DNA of 64,000 nucleotides, taken from assembly GCA_009776305.1 (NCBI GenBank), contig WRLY01000002.1, forward strand, positions 62,001 through 126,000, read 5' to 3'. The notes beneath the pieces are model-generated. The model saw nothing but the letters and a program-made list of their open reading frames with translations, was not told where the DNA came from and did not search any database. This DNA comes from Oscillospiraceae bacterium (GTDB lineage: Bacteria > Bacillota > Clostridia > Oscillospirales > Ruminococcaceae). Numbering within the stretch: position 1 is the first letter of the stretch; the number at the start of each line of letters is the position of its first letter. The position numbers and the translations under genes are program-made. Shown here piece by piece: positions 47,713 through 58,894 of this stretch.

Positions 47713-48864
47713 TTATAAACCACCCTGCATGGCTTTTGCCAAATCGGCTATAATATCTTCCACCGCCTCAATTCCAACCGAGAGGCGCAACAATTTTTCA
47801 TTGATTCCCTGCGCAATTCGCCGTTCTTCAGGAACATCGGCGTGGGTTTGCATTACGGGATAGGTAATCAGTGTTTCCACACCTCCCAATGATTCTGCGT
47901 ACAGAATAAGCTTAACCCTATTCAAAATATTTCGCGCCGTTTCCGCGCTGTCTGTTGTAAACGAAATCATTGAGCCGAAACCGGACGCCTGTCGTTTTGA
48001 CAATGCATAAGCAGGGTGCTCAGGTGAACCGACATAATGAACAGAGGTAATTTTGGGCTGAATTTTCAGCCATTCAGCGATTTCAAGGGCATTTTTCTGA
48101 GCTTTTTCCATACGCACAGCTAAAGTTTTGAGTCCGCGGGTTACTAAAAATGAATCAAACGGGGAAAGCACCGCCCCTGTGGTTTTTTGAAGGAAACGGA
48201 GTTTCTCATAGATTTTAGAATCGGCGGCTACTAAAAACCCGCTTAACGTATCGTTGTGACCGCTTAAATATTTTGTACCGCTGTGAACGACTATATCGGC
48301 GCCGAGTTTTATAGGATTACAGAAATAAGGGCTCATAAAGGTATTGTCAACGATTAAAAGAATATTTCGCCCGGCTATAATTTCTTTCACCGCCACTATG
48401 TCGGTGACTTTCATCATGGGGTTGGTTGGGCTTTCAATAAAAATAGCTTTGGTTTTGTCCGAAATTGTAGATTTTAAAACCGATAAGCCCGACGTATCAG
48501 TGTAATGAACAATCAAACCGTTTTTGGCTGAAACATGGTCGAACAGTCGTACCGTTCCGCCGTAGAGGTCGTCGGTAGAGATGATTTCATCACCCGGAGA
48601 AAACAGCTCGGTAAGGGTTGAAACAGCCGCCATACCGCTTGAAAATGCCAACCCGCCTGCGCCGCCCTCTAAGGCGGCGATTAAGCTCTCGACATGTTCG
48701 CGGGTGGGGTTTCCAGAGCGTGAATAGTCATACCCCGTGCTTTCCCCGACCGAAGGGTGCGCGAAAGTAGCGGACTGGAATATAGGCGCGGCAACCGCTC
48801 CGGTACTGTGCATTTGATTTATTTTATTTCTTGCCGCGTGAATACACGCTGTTTCCTGTTTCAT
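47713..48864 (-). CDS. Cystathionine gamma-synthase/lyase family PLP enzyme
   Basis: YDYSRSGNPTREHVESLIAALEGG, VHSGTKYLSGHNDTLSG. Confidence 0.93.
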   Translation of the reverse strand: MKQETACIHAARNKINQMHSTGAVAAPIFQSATFAHPSVGESTGYDYSRSGNPTREHVESLIAALEGGAGGLAFSSGMAAVSTLTELFSPGDEIISTDDLYGGTVRLFDHVSAKNGLIVHYTDTSGLSVLKSTISDKTKAIFIESPTNPMMKVTDIVAVKEIIAGRNILLIVDNTFMSPYFCNPIKLGADIVVHSGTKYLSGHNDTLSGFLVAADSKIYEKLRFLQKTTGAVLSPFDSFLVTRGLKTLAVRMEKAQKNALEIAEWLKIQPKITSVHYVGSPEHPAYALSKRQASGFGSMISFTTDSAETARNILNRVKLILYAESLGGVETLITYPVMQTHADVPEERRIAQGINEKLLRLSVGIEAVEDIIADLAKAMQGGL

Positions 48865-48988
48865 AAGTATAGTCCCTTATATTGAAGTAAGCTTTGTAAG
48901 AAACAGACGATTTAAGCCGCCGTTTAACATAAACCGACCGTTTTCACCCCTTTTGGAAACGGCTGAATCGCGTATGACGTAGCATCGG

Positions 48989-49921
48989 TCATACTTCGGC
49001 GAACATTGCAGTAGAAAGATAACGCTCACCTGTGTCCGGCAGAATCACAACGATTACTTTATTTGCGTTTTCGGGTTTCTTAGCGACCTGAACAGCCGCC
49101 CAAAGCGCTGCGCCTGAAGAAATTCCGAGCAGAACACCGTCGCTTTTGGCGATTGTGCGCCCCGTTTCAAATGCGTCCTCATTTGAAACCGTAACAATTT
49201 CATCGTAAATTGCTGTATTAAGTACTTCCGGAACAAATCCCGCGCCAATTCCCTGAATCTTGTGCGGGCCGGGTGTTCCCGCCGACAAAACGGGGGAGGC
49301 GGCAGGTTCAACGGCGATTATTTTTATATTGGGGTTTTTCTCTTTTAAGTATCCGCCCGTTCCGGTAATAGTACCGCCCGTTCCGATTCCGGAAACAAGT
49401 ATATCAACTTTACCGTCGGTATCCTCCCAAATCTCGGGACCTGTAGTTTTTCTGTGTACGGCAGGATTGGCGGGATTAACGAATTGCCCCGGAATAAAGC
49501 TGTCAGGGATTTCAGCGGCAAGCTCTTCGGCTTTGGCAATCGCACCTTTCATTCCTTTCGCTCCCTCGGTCAAAACAAGCTCCGCGCCGTAGGCTTTCAG
49601 CAGGTTACGGCGTTCTACGCTCATAGTTTCGGGCATGGTCAGAATAATTTTGTAGTTTTTGGCAGCCGCAATTGAAGCTAATCCTATTCCGGTATTGCCG
49701 CTGGTCGGCTCTATTATTACCGAATCCGGTTTTAAAACGCCTCTTTCCTCCGCATCTTCAATCATTGCTTTTGCTATGCGGTCTTTTACACTTCCGGCAG
49801 GATTATAATATTCTAACTTGCCGAGCAGGGTAGCTGATAAACCTTGTTCCTTTTTAAAATTTGTTAATTCCAACAGAGGGGTTTTTCCGATTAAGTCGGT
49901 TATTTTTTGATAAGTTTTCAT
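48989..49921 (-). CDS. cysK: Cysteine synthase A
   Basis: [45 protein letters not shown]. Confidence 0.95.
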   Translation of the reverse strand: MKTYQKITDLIGKTPLLELTNFKKEQGLSATLLGKLEYYNPAGSVKDRIAKAMIEDAEERGVLKPDSVIIEPTSGNTGIGLASIAAAKNYKIILTMPETMSVERRNLLKAYGAELVLTEGAKGMKGAIAKAEELAAEIPDSFIPGQFVNPANPAVHRKTTGPEIWEDTDGKVDILVSGIGTGGTITGTGGYLKEKNPNIKIIAVEPAASPVLSAGTPGPHKIQGIGAGFVPEVLNTAIYDEIVTVSNEDAFETGRTIAKSDGVLLGISSGAALWAAVQVAKKPENANKVIVVILPDTGERYLSTAMFAEV

Positions 49922-50050
49922 TTAGTGGGTTCTCCTTATTATAAAGTTAATAATTACAATACATATCTGCATGGTAAGAATTATAACATATAACGCTCTC
50001 TCTGTCAAGTGGTTTTTTGAGTTTTTTGACTTTTTTATAACCTGCGGTAT

Positions 50051-51196
50051 TTAAAAAGCATGAACTTCACTTATTGTTCCGCCGCCTATGACGGTATCTC
50101 CGTCGTATAAGACCGCCGCCTGTCCTTTAGTTACAGCTCTTTGCGGGCTGTCAAACTCTAACCTGAGAGTATCCGAATCAATTTGGCGGACGACAGCGGG
50201 CTGTTCGCTTTGGTTGTAACGTATTTTGGCGCGAACTTTCAGCGGCGATTCAATTTTTTTAAATGGTATTATATTTATATCTCTTGCAATCAGGACTTTG
50301 GCGTACAGTTCTGCCTCTGTTCCGACGACCACGGTATTATTATCTGGGCATAACGAGCAAACATATAAAGGCTTTTCGGATGTTAAGCCCAATCCTTTCC
50401 GTTGACCTACGGTATAATGAATAATCCCTTTATGTTCGCCGAGGTCGTTGCCGCTTTTATCGGTAAAGCGCCCTTTTGCAAAATCTTCTCCTGTATATTG
50501 ACGAATGAAATCTGCGTAGCCTCCGCTTTGCACAAAGCAAATATCTTGACTATCGCGTTTTTTTGCGTTTATGAATCCATGTTCAAGCGCAATTTCACGC
50601 ACTTCGGATTTATTGAGCCCGCCAAGAGGGAAAAGCGTGTATTTTAATTGCTCTTGCGTCATGGCGTAAAGCACATAGCTTTGGTCTTTGGACAAATCCA
50701 TACCCTTTTTTAAAAGATACCGCTGACTTGCCTGATTATATTCAATTCGTGCGTAATGTCCCGTAACTATATATTCTTTATCAAGCTCTCTTGCACGGTT
50801 GAGCAACCGCTCAAATTTCAAATATCGGTTGCAGTTGATACAAGGGTTGGGGGTTTGGCAGTTTTTATAGGTTTCGATAAACCGTTCAATCACTTGTTTT
50901 TTGAAATCGGCGGCAAAGTTGAAAACATAAAAAGGAATCCCAAGCTTATGAGCTACGGCGCGGGCGTCCTCGGCGTCCTCCAGCGAGCAGCATTTGCGTT
51001 CGCGGCTTTCATCGGTTTCACCAATATCCTCGTTGGAAAAAAGCTTCATCATGCTTCCGATACATTCAAAGCCCCTCTTTACTGTCAAAAAAGCCGCAAC
51101 CGAGCTGTCAACTCCGCCGCTCATGGCTATAAGCGCACCGTTCATAGCGGGAGCGTTGTCAAGCGGCGCAGTTCCGGAGCAGTCTGATATGTTCAA
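50051..51196 (-). CDS. mnmA: tRNA-specific 2-thiouridylase MnmA
   Basis: AMSGGVDSSVAAFL, TPNPCINCNRYLKF, KDQSYVLYAMTQEQL. Confidence 0.96.
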   Translation of the reverse strand: MNISDCSGTAPLDNAPAMNGALIAMSGGVDSSVAAFLTVKRGFECIGSMMKLFSNEDIGETDESRERKCCSLEDAEDARAVAHKLGIPFYVFNFAADFKKQVIERFIETYKNCQTPNPCINCNRYLKFERLLNRARELDKEYIVTGHYARIEYNQASQRYLLKKGMDLSKDQSYVLYAMTQEQLKYTLFPLGGLNKSEVREIALEHGFINAKKRDSQDICFVQSGGYADFIRQYTGEDFAKGRFTDKSGNDLGEHKGIIHYTVGQRKGLGLTSEKPLYVCSLCPDNNTVVVGTEAELYAKVLIARDINIIPFKKIESPLKVRAKIRYNQSEQPAVVRQIDSDTLRLEFDSPQRAVTKGQAAVLYDGDTVIGGGTISEVHAF

Positions 51197-51477
51197 GGTA
51201 AAGTACTTCCTTACTTATATTTTACAGTTCGGCGTTACCTGAACCGTAATTACATTTTAGCACAGGCTAATAATTTTGACAACAGTTTTTAATAAAAAAC
51301 AAAATACTTTTATTTTTTATTGAATTTTAACTTTATATATGATATAGTGTACTAAGGCAACCAATCCGGTAAAATTAAACTAAGACGTTCAATTTAAAAG
51401 AATTTTTTAAACATGACATACTGCCGTCATATTTTATATGATAAAATCAGGTTATAAATATTTTGGGGGTTTTTATC

Positions 51478-51894
51478 ATGAGTACTGAGTCAGGAAAATT
51501 AATTAAAAAAGCAGAGGAAATTATTATCAGTCAACGCAACTGCGTACTTACGCTTATTGACAAGGACGGCTATCCCTCCTCGTCAGTAATAACCGTATCA
51601 AAGGCGGACGGAATTAAATTTCTGACTTTTTGCACAGGCATCGACAGTAATAAAGCGGTAAGAATAAGCGGTTGTAATCGTGCAAGCGTCTGCTTTGGCT
51701 CTGAAGAATACGGCGTTTCACTTTCGGGCGATGTTGAAATAGTCACCGAGCCTGAAGTTAAAAAAGAAATGTGGTATGAAGGGCTTGAACATTATTTTAA
51801 GGATTATAACGACCCCAATTACTGTGTTATAAAATTTACGGCAAAGCGGTACAGCCTTTTTATTGATTGGACTGAGAAAGCAGGGGAAATATAA
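51478..51894 (+). CDS. Pyridoxamine 5'-phosphate oxidase-like (general stress) protein
   Basis: NCVLTLIDKDGYPSSSVITVSKADGIKFLTFCTG; ATG at 51478 likely. Confidence 0.85.
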   Translation: MSTESGKLIKKAEEIIISQRNCVLTLIDKDGYPSSSVITVSKADGIKFLTFCTGIDSNKAVRISGCNRASVCFGSEEYGVSLSGDVEIVTEPEVKKEMWYEGLEHYFKDYNDPNYCVIKFTAKRYSLFIDWTEKAGEI

Positions 51895-51896
51895 TT

Positions 51897-52385
51897 ATGA
51901 GTAATGAAACAAGAACGCCGCCCGCTATGGAGTGGCATAATTTATTTCCGCAAACCCATCAACCTTCCTATACTGAAATTGAGAATTATATAGGCGGCAC
52001 GGGTAAAGCCTTATGGCAATCGCTTTTTGATTTTATGGACAAGGTCTGTAAAGCCAAGCCGAAAATGACCTACAGCGGTTGTTCGTATGCGCCTGGTTGG
52101 AATGTTAAATTCCAGAAAAGTGGACAGGCTCTCGGTACTTTTTATCCGGAAATAGATGGTTTTTCAGTATTTATGGTCATCAGCTATAAATTATCGCCCG
52201 AAGCCGAGGCGGTTTTGCCGGAATTATCGCCCGAAATCAGGGAAGCTTATCAAAATGGCGGCGATTTTATGAAAAACGGCAGGTATTTTATGTTCAGGAT
52301 TGAAAAAGAACCGGATTTAGAGGGTTATAAAAAGTTGTGCGGGGTAAAAATCAAGCCTAAAGGAGAAAATAATGGGCGAACTTAG
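51897..52385 (+). CDS. DUF3788-like protein
   Basis: MTYSGCSYAPGWNVKFQKSGQALGTFYPEIDGFSVFMVIS. Confidence 0.75.
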   Translation: MSNETRTPPAMEWHNLFPQTHQPSYTEIENYIGGTGKALWQSLFDFMDKVCKAKPKMTYSGCSYAPGWNVKFQKSGQALGTFYPEIDGFSVFMVISYKLSPEAEAVLPELSPEIREAYQNGGDFMKNGRYFMFRIEKEPDLEGYKKLCGVKIKPKGENNGRT

Positions 52386-52635
52386 AAAGTTGCCAAACAT
52401 AGCGGAAAAGCTGGAAACACAGCTTGAACATGTAGGCATAAAAACAGTAGAACAATTAAGGGAAATTGGTAGCTACGAAGCATGGTTGCGTATTCTTGCG
52501 AATGACCCGTCCGCCTGTATAATGCGGCTATCATCATTAGAGGGTGCTATTCAAGGGATGCGTTGGCATAATCTTGACGTTGGTACAAAAAAGTCCTTAA
52601 AAGAGTTTTATGATTTACACAAAGCTAAGAAATAG
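52372..52635 (+). CDS. TfoX C-terminal domain protein
   Basis: [35 protein letters not shown]...[14 protein letters not shown]. Confidence 0.85.
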   Translation: MGELRKLPNIAEKLETQLEHVGIKTVEQLREIGSYEAWLRILANDPSACIMRLSSLEGAIQGMRWHNLDVGTKKSLKEFYDLHKAKK

Positions 52636-52644
52636 GAGAAACAA

Positions 52645-55479
52645 ATGCCAAGCAATAAAATCATTATCCGAGGCGCACGTGAGCATAATTTAAAAAATAT
52701 CGACCTCGAACTGCCGAGGGACAAGCTTATAGTCATGACGGGGCTTTCCGGGTCGGGAAAGTCCTCATTGGCGTTCGACACGATTTACGCTGACGGGCAA
52801 AGAAGATATATAGAAAGCCTATCGTCTTATGCACGGCAATTCTTAGGGCAGATGGAAAAGCCGAACGTAGACAGCATAGAGGGGCTTTCGCCTGCTATTT
52901 CCATAGACCAGAAAACAACTTCGCGAAACCCGCGCTCTACGGTAGGGACTGTAACCGAGATTTATGATTATCTGCGATTGTTATACGCCCGAATCGGAAT
53001 CCCTCATTGTCCCGTCTGTAACAGGGAAATCCAACAGCAGACCATAGACCAAATCGTAGACCAGATTTTGATTTTGCCCGAGGGGACAAAAATCCAGATT
53101 TTATCGCCCATTGTGCGGGGGAGAAAAGGCGAGTATCAAAAAGAGCTTGACGCCATTCGCCGTCAGGGCTATGTCAGAGTCAGAATCGACGGCAGTATTT
53201 ACGACCTTTCGGAGAAAATCAAGCTTGATAAAAATATTAAGCACGATATAGAAGTTGTGGTAGACAGATTGGTCATAAAACCTGAAATAAAATCGCGCCT
53301 TTCGGAAAGTTTAGAAACGGCAGGAGGGTTGACCGACGGATTGATTTTTGTTGATAAGGGCGATGATGAAGAATTGCATTTCTCCCAAAACTACGCCTGT
53401 CCCGAGCATGGGGTCAGCATTGAGGCGCTTGAACCGCGCATGTTCTCTTTCAATAACCCTTACGGTGCATGTCAGAAATGCACGGGGTTGGGTACTTTTA
53501 TGCGAGTAGACCCTGACCTTATTATGCCGAACAGGGAGCTTTCAATTAAAGAGGGAGGAATCAAGGCTTCCGGCTGGACTTATGCCGAGGGTTCAATCGC
53601 GCAGATGTACTTTGACGCCCTTGCCAAGCATTATAAATTCTCCTTGATAGCGCCCTTGAAAAGCCTTTCAAAAACCGCACTAAATGTATTGCTCTACGGC
53701 ACAAACGGCGAAAAAATAGAGGTAGTGCGTTCTTACGAGAACGGTCACGGTAAGTATACAACTGATTTTGAGGGACTTGTAAACAACCTTGAACGGCGTT
53801 TTCGCGAAACAGGCAGTAATTATTCGCGGGAAGAAATACAGACGCTTATGAGCGATGTGCTTTGCCCCTCTTGCAAGGGCGAAAGGCTTAATAAAGAAGC
53901 CCTTTCTGTCACCGTTTCGGGAATCAATATAAGCGATTTTTGTAAAATGAGTATTGACGACGCATTGGAATTCAGCCAAAATGTTGAAGTTTCTGAGCGC
54001 GACATGCTTATAGCCGAGCAAATCATAAAGGAAGTAAAGGAAAGGCTCGGTTTTTTAAAAAGTGTGGGGCTTGGCTATCTGAACCTGAAACGGGCGGCTG
54101 GAACGTTGTCGGGCGGCGAAAGCCAAAGAATCAGATTAGCCACGCAAATAGGTAGCTCGCTCATGGGGGTGCTTTATATTTTAGATGAGCCCAGTATAGG
54201 CTTGCATCAGCGTGATAACGATAAGCTTATAGCTACTTTAAAACGTCTGCGCGATTTGGGTAACACCCTGATTGTAGTCGAACACGACGAAGAAACTATG
54301 TTTGCCGCCGATTATGTGGTTGATATAGGTCCGGGCGCGGGAGTCCACGGCGGGGAAATAGTCTCGGCGGGAACTATTGACGAAATTATCGCCTGCCCGG
54401 ATTCCGCTACGGGGCAGTATCTTTCGGGAAAGAAAAAAATTCCCATTCCTAAAAACCGACGCAAACCCGACGGGCGTTTTCTCACGGTTTTGGGCGCGTC
54501 TGAGAATAACCTAAAAGATATTAACGTAAAAATTCCGTTAGGTGTATTAACCTGCGTAACAGGGGTTTCGGGGAGTGGGAAAAGTTCGCTCGTAAACGAA
54601 ATTATTTATAAATACCTTGCGGGAAAGCTTAACCGCGCTCGCGTCAAAACCGGCTTTTTTAGTAAAATAACAGGCGCGGAGCAATTAGACAAGGTAATTG
54701 ATATTAACCAATCCCCAATAGGCAGAACCCCCCGCTCCAACCCCGCTACCTACACGGGAGTTTTTACCGATATACGAGACCTTTTCGCCTCAACCAACGC
54801 GGCGAAGATGAAAGGTTACGCCACCGGGCGCTTTTCGTTCAACGTAAGGGGCGGGCGGTGTGAAGCCTGTGAGGGCGACGGTATATTAAAAATAGAAATG
54901 CACTTTCTGCCTGATGTTTACGTTCCGTGCGATGTTTGCAAGGGTCAGAGATACAACCGCGAGACCCTTGAAGTGACTTACAAGGGCAAGAATATATACG
55001 ACGTTTTGGAAACTACTGTCGAAGAAGGCTTGAGTTTTTTTGAGAATATACCGCGTATTGCGAGAAAGCTTCAAACTCTTTATGACGTTGGGCTTGGTTA
55101 TATTAAAATCGGGCAGTCGGCTACCACCCTTTCAGGGGGGGAAGCCCAGCGGGTTAAGCTTGCCTCCGAATTATCCAAAAGACCCACGGGGCGTACTATT
55201 TATATTTTAGACGAGCCAACCACAGGGCTTCACACTGCCGATGTGCATAAGCTTATAGATGTACTGCAGAAATTAGTCGAGGGCGGGAACACCGTTGTTG
55301 TAATCGAGCATAATTTAGACATAATAAAAACCGCCGATTATGTAATAGACCTTGGTCCCGAGGGCGGCGACGGCGGCGGCTATATCATAGCTGAGGGTAC
55401 GCCGGAGGAATTGGCAAAGAATAAGGAATCATTTACGGGGCAGTATTTAAAGAAAGTGTTGGGTAGGAAGAAAAAGTAG
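52645..55479 (+). CDS. uvrA: Excinuclease ABC subunit A
   Basis: [58 protein letters not shown]. Confidence 0.98.
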   Translation: MPSNKIIIRGAREHNLKNIDLELPRDKLIVMTGLSGSGKSSLAFDTIYADGQRRYIESLSSYARQFLGQMEKPNVDSIEGLSPAISIDQKTTSRNPRSTVGTVTEIYDYLRLLYARIGIPHCPVCNREIQQQTIDQIVDQILILPEGTKIQILSPIVRGRKGEYQKELDAIRRQGYVRVRIDGSIYDLSEKIKLDKNIKHDIEVVVDRLVIKPEIKSRLSESLETAGGLTDGLIFVDKGDDEELHFSQNYACPEHGVSIEALEPRMFSFNNPYGACQKCTGLGTFMRVDPDLIMPNRELSIKEGGIKASGWTYAEGSIAQMYFDALAKHYKFSLIAPLKSLSKTALNVLLYGTNGEKIEVVRSYENGHGKYTTDFEGLVNNLERRFRETGSNYSREEIQTLMSDVLCPSCKGERLNKEALSVTVSGINISDFCKMSIDDALEFSQNVEVSERDMLIAEQIIKEVKERLGFLKSVGLGYLNLKRAAGTLSGGESQRIRLATQIGSSLMGVLYILDEPSIGLHQRDNDKLIATLKRLRDLGNTLIVVEHDEETMFAADYVVDIGPGAGVHGGEIVSAGTIDEIIACPDSATGQYLSGKKKIPIPKNRRKPDGRFLTVLGASENNLKDINVKIPLGVLTCVTGVSGSGKSSLVNEIIYKYLAGKLNRARVKTGFFSKITGAEQLDKVIDINQSPIGRTPRSNPATYTGVFTDIRDLFASTNAAKMKGYATGRFSFNVRGGRCEACEGDGILKIEMHFLPDVYVPCDVCKGQRYNRETLEVTYKGKNIYDVLETTVEEGLSFFENIPRIARKLQTLYDVGLGYIKIGQSATTLSGGEAQRVKLASELSKRPTGRTIYILDEPTTGLHTADVHKLIDVLQKLVEGGNTVVVIEHNLDIIKTADYVIDLGPEGGDGGGYIIAEGTPEELAKNKESFTGQYLKKVLGRKKK

Positions 55480-55625
55480 GTTTGGGGCTTGCATATTCGC
55501 AAGCCTTTTTCTATGTCCTCTTGTTCGCCTTCCCAAGCATAAAAGTCTTCTGTAAACATTTTCATGTTTACTATATCAGTTATTTTGAGGGAAAACTAAA
55601 TTTTCGTGGCTTGGGCGGTTTTTTA

Positions 55626-55654
55626 TTGACATATTTAAAAATATGTTGTATAAT
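55626..55654 (+). promoter_or_regulatory. Consensus sigma-A promoter of tRNA-Ser
   Basis: TTGACA (55626-55631), 17 nt, TATAAT (55649-55654). Confidence 0.88.
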
Positions 55655-55678
55655 ACTTAAGTTAGGTTTAAAATACTC

Positions 55679-55766
55679 GGAGGAGTATCGAAGTGGTCAT
55701 AACGAGCTCGACTCGAAATCGAGTTGCCCTTAACCGGGCACGTGGGTTCGAATCCCACCTCCTCCG
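55679..55766 (+). tRNA. tRNA-Ser (anticodon CGA)
   Basis: Acceptor GGAGGAG/CTCCTCC, anticodon arm CTCGA-CTCGAAA-TCGAG (CGA at 55714-55716), long variable arm, GTGGGTTCGAATCCCAC T arm; CCA not encoded. Confidence 0.97.
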
Positions 55767-55785
55767 GCGGTGAGCCACCGCAGGC

Positions 55786-55820
55786 AAAATCCCTGCCACT
55801 CTAAAAGCTGCAGGGATTTT
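55786..55820 (+). terminator. Terminator downstream of tRNA-Ser
   Basis: AAAATCCCTGC ... GCAGGGATTTT. Confidence 0.8.
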
Positions 55821-55884
55821 CATGTTTCGGTTTAAACTCTGCCATACTTTAAAATATTAAAACAAAAATTATAAGGAAAAAACA

Positions 55885-57255
55885 ATGAATGACAATCGCG
55901 GAAACTGGAAATCATCTATGGGCTTTGTTTTAGCTACGGCAGGCTCTGCCATAGGCGTGGGAAATTTGTGGAGATTCCCGTACCTTATGGGCGAAAACGG
56001 CGGGTTTTGGTTTCTTTTATGTTATCTTGCAATCATCATACTGCTCGGCGTCCCCGTCATGCTCGGCGAAATCACTATCGGTCGCTATACCCAAAAAAGC
56101 CCCGTTGAGGCATATTCAAAAATACAAAAAGGCTCAGGTTTCATAGGCGTTATAGCGGTTTTTGCCCCGTTTTTGTTAATGACTTATTACGGTATTGTCG
56201 GCGGCTGGGCGCTGAGATATATGTTCGCGTTTATTTTTCACGGTGCAGGTGTTGATTTTGTTTCGTTGGTAGGCGGCTCTCTCGCCGCAGGTGCATGGCA
56301 ACCCGTACTGTGGACGTTTTTATTTGTAGGGCTTACATGGTTTATCTGCATCTTCGGTACATCGGGTATTGAAAAAGCAAGTAAAGTCATGATGCCTTTA
56401 TTCTTTGTAGTTTTGATGTTAGTTGTAATCCGTTCGGTCACACTTCCGGGTGCGGGCGAAGGGCTGAAGTTCATGTTCGCCAATTCCGAAGGATTTACGA
56501 TTCGGACAATTCCAATGGCGCTTGGACAGGCATTCTTCTCAATGAGTCTTGCCTCCGGCGTTTTGATTACTTTCGGAAGTTACCTGAAAAAAGACGCCAA
56601 AATGCCTAAAACCGCTATGACAATAGCCGGTCTCGATACATTAGCGGCAGTACTTGCGGGAATGGCGATTTTCCCCGCTGTGTTTGCTATGGGCGGTAGT
56701 CCGGGAGAGGGTACGGGCTTGGCGTTTACGACACTCCCCGCCACTTTTGAGCACATGCCTATGGGCAGGGTTATCGGCGCGGCATTCTTTTTGCTGTTGT
56801 CAATGGCAGCTCTCACATCGTCAATTTCATTGACCGAAGCCTGCTGTTCTTTTACAATTGATACACTTAAATGGAAACGCAAAACCTCCGTTACGGGTTT
56901 ATGTGTCGCTTTTTGCCTGCTTTCAATACCTAATTCCATGTCTTTGGCTGAAGGAACTGTTTTCAGCGGTAATAATTTCCTCGGAACGGGAAAGAGTATT
57001 TTCCAATTGATGGATTACATCACAGGCAACATTCTATTGCCTGTAAGCGGTCTTTTGATGTGTATATTTATCGGTTGGTTCTGGAAACCTAAGAGCGCGA
57101 TTGATGAAATAGAAAGTACTCCGGGTTACGTCTTTAAGCAAAAAGCCGCCTGGTCATGGATTATAAAGTTTTTAGCGCCGATTCTTATCCTGATTGTGTT
57201 AATCTTTCCATTTATTGAATTTATACCAATATTCAATAAATATCTTTTAAAATGA
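55885..57255 (+). CDS. Sodium-dependent transporter, NSS/SNF family
   Basis: GFVLATAGSAIGVGNLWRFPYLMGENGGFWFLLCYL. Confidence 0.95.
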   Translation: MNDNRGNWKSSMGFVLATAGSAIGVGNLWRFPYLMGENGGFWFLLCYLAIIILLGVPVMLGEITIGRYTQKSPVEAYSKIQKGSGFIGVIAVFAPFLLMTYYGIVGGWALRYMFAFIFHGAGVDFVSLVGGSLAAGAWQPVLWTFLFVGLTWFICIFGTSGIEKASKVMMPLFFVVLMLVVIRSVTLPGAGEGLKFMFANSEGFTIRTIPMALGQAFFSMSLASGVLITFGSYLKKDAKMPKTAMTIAGLDTLAAVLAGMAIFPAVFAMGGSPGEGTGLAFTTLPATFEHMPMGRVIGAAFFLLLSMAALTSSISLTEACCSFTIDTLKWKRKTSVTGLCVAFCLLSIPNSMSLAEGTVFSGNNFLGTGKSIFQLMDYITGNILLPVSGLLMCIFIGWFWKPKSAIDEIESTPGYVFKQKAAWSWIIKFLAPILILIVLIFPFIEFIPIFNKYLLK

Positions 57256-57281
57256 TTATAAATTAAAAAAAATAACAACCG

Positions 57282-57335
57282 CAAGAGGAAAAATATTTTA
57301 CGGCGTGTTAATGCCGGGAAAGAATGGTGCATAAA
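57282..57335 (+). repeat. Leader cassette copy C, upstream of GH1
   Basis: caagaggaaaaatattttacggcgtgttaatgccgggaaagaatggtgcataaa then ATG; same 54-nt length as copies A and B. Confidence 0.75.
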
Positions 57336-58688
57336 ATGTTCAAAAAAGATTTTGTATGGGGCGCGGCTACTTCAAGCTATCAGATTGAGGGGGCGGCATA
57401 CGAGGACGGCAAGGGCTTGAATATTTGGGACATGTTTTGCCAAAAAGACGGCGCAATCTACGAAGGACATAACGGCGACGTTGCCTGTGACCATTACCGC
57501 AGATACAAGGACGATGTTGCCCTTATGAAAGAGTTGGGGCTTAAAGCCTATCGTTTCTCGATTTCATGGGCGAGAATCATGCCCGACGGCACGGGCGAAG
57601 TTAATCAAAAAGGCTTAGAATTTTACAATAATCTTATAAATGAGCTGATTGCAAACGGCATAACCCCTTTCATAACCCTTTTTCACTGGGAGTTGCCCCT
57701 TGAATTACATAAAAGAGGCGGTTGGCTAAACCCCGATTCCCCCGACTGGTTTGCAGAGTACGCCAAAGTCGTAGTCGAAAACTTCTCGGACAGGGTTAAG
57801 CATTTTATAACCTTTAACGAACCGCAGGTCTTCATAGGTTTCGGCTGTATTACCGGAACACACGCTCCGGGTCTTAAAATGTCGCTTTCGGAAATAATTC
57901 CGATGGCGCACAATGTTCTTATTGCCCATGGCAAAGCGGTTAAAGCCATGCGCGCAATCGCAGGCGATTTGCAAATAGGTTTTGCCCCTTGCGGAACTTT
58001 CCCTTATCCCGAAACCGAGAGTCTTGAAAATATAGCCATTGCGAGAAAAGAGGCTTTTACCGTGACCGACGACGAAAGATGGTTTTGGAGCGTTTCATGG
58101 TGGAGCGACCCCGTAGTTTTGGGCAAATATCCCAAAGACGGGCTTCAAATTTTCGGTAAATATCTCCCGGAGGGCTACGAAAAAGATTTAGAAACAATAA
58201 AACAGCCGATTGACTTTTACGGACAGAACATTTATCATGGCTTTGCCGTAAAAGCAGACAAAAACTGCGAGCTTGAAGTAATAAAAAGATACGAGGGCTA
58301 TCCCCGTAATTCTTTCGGCTGGGCTATTACCCCTGAGGCGCTGAAATGGGGCGCAAAATTTTTATACGAAAGATATATGTTGCCTATTTACATCACCGAA
58401 AACGGGCTCTCCTGTCACGATGTAATTTCCCTGGACGGAAAAGTTCACGACCCTAACAGAATTGATTTTCTCAACCGCTATCTGCTCTGCTTGAGAGAAG
58501 CCGCGGACGAGGGTGCGGACGTGGCGGGGTATTTCCAGTGGTCGCTTATGGATAATTTTGAGTGGGCGGCAGGTTACAGCGAGCGTTTTGGTTTGGTTTA
58601 CGTCAATTTTGTTACGCAGGAGCGAATCATTAAGGATAGCGGGTATTGGTACAGAGAAGTGATTGAAAGTAACGGGGAGAATCTGTAG
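57324..58688 (+). CDS. GH1 family beta-glucosidase
   Basis: FVWGAATSSYQIEGAAYEDGKGLNIWDMFC, TFNEPQVF, YITENGLS. Confidence 0.96.
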   Translation: MVHKMFKKDFVWGAATSSYQIEGAAYEDGKGLNIWDMFCQKDGAIYEGHNGDVACDHYRRYKDDVALMKELGLKAYRFSISWARIMPDGTGEVNQKGLEFYNNLINELIANGITPFITLFHWELPLELHKRGGWLNPDSPDWFAEYAKVVVENFSDRVKHFITFNEPQVFIGFGCITGTHAPGLKMSLSEIIPMAHNVLIAHGKAVKAMRAIAGDLQIGFAPCGTFPYPETESLENIAIARKEAFTVTDDERWFWSVSWWSDPVVLGKYPKDGLQIFGKYLPEGYEKDLETIKQPIDFYGQNIYHGFAVKADKNCELEVIKRYEGYPRNSFGWAITPEALKWGAKFLYERYMLPIYITENGLSCHDVISLDGKVHDPNRIDFLNRYLLCLREAADEGADVAGYFQWSLMDNFEWAAGYSERFGLVYVNFVTQERIIKDSGYWYREVIESNGENL

Positions 58689-58720
58689 AAAATTTATATT
58701 TTGCATGAAAAGGGTTAATT

Positions 58721-58828
58721 ATGAGCAATGTCATAAAAAGCATAAATGAACAACTTTCCGTCATTGAATTTGATTTTTCTCATAAACCTATTGTAATTGG
58801 CGGTAAATATGAGGAAAACACCCACTAA
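58721..58828 (+). pseudogene. 35-codon remnant resembling the N-terminus of a nucleotidyltransferase-like protein
   Basis: MSNVIKSINEQLSVIEFDFSHKPIVIGGKYEENTH*; KPIVIGG is typical of these families, but the rest is missing. Confidence 0.5.
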
Positions 58829-58857
58829 TAAGCATTATACACACTGAAAGAAATCAT

Positions 58858-58885
58858 AAAGCGGGCGTTATATAACGCCCGCTTT
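58858..58885. terminator. Bidirectional terminator
   Basis: AAAGCGGGCGTTATATAACGCCCGCTTT perfect palindrome next to the secA stop. Confidence 0.85.
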
Positions 58886-58894
58886 TAATTTTTA

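Noticed and set aside
49922-50050. T-box or SAM riboswitch upstream of cysK and the sulfur amino-acid genes
   Set aside because: Spacer is short and AT-rich; no specifier loop/T-box sequence or S-box core seen.
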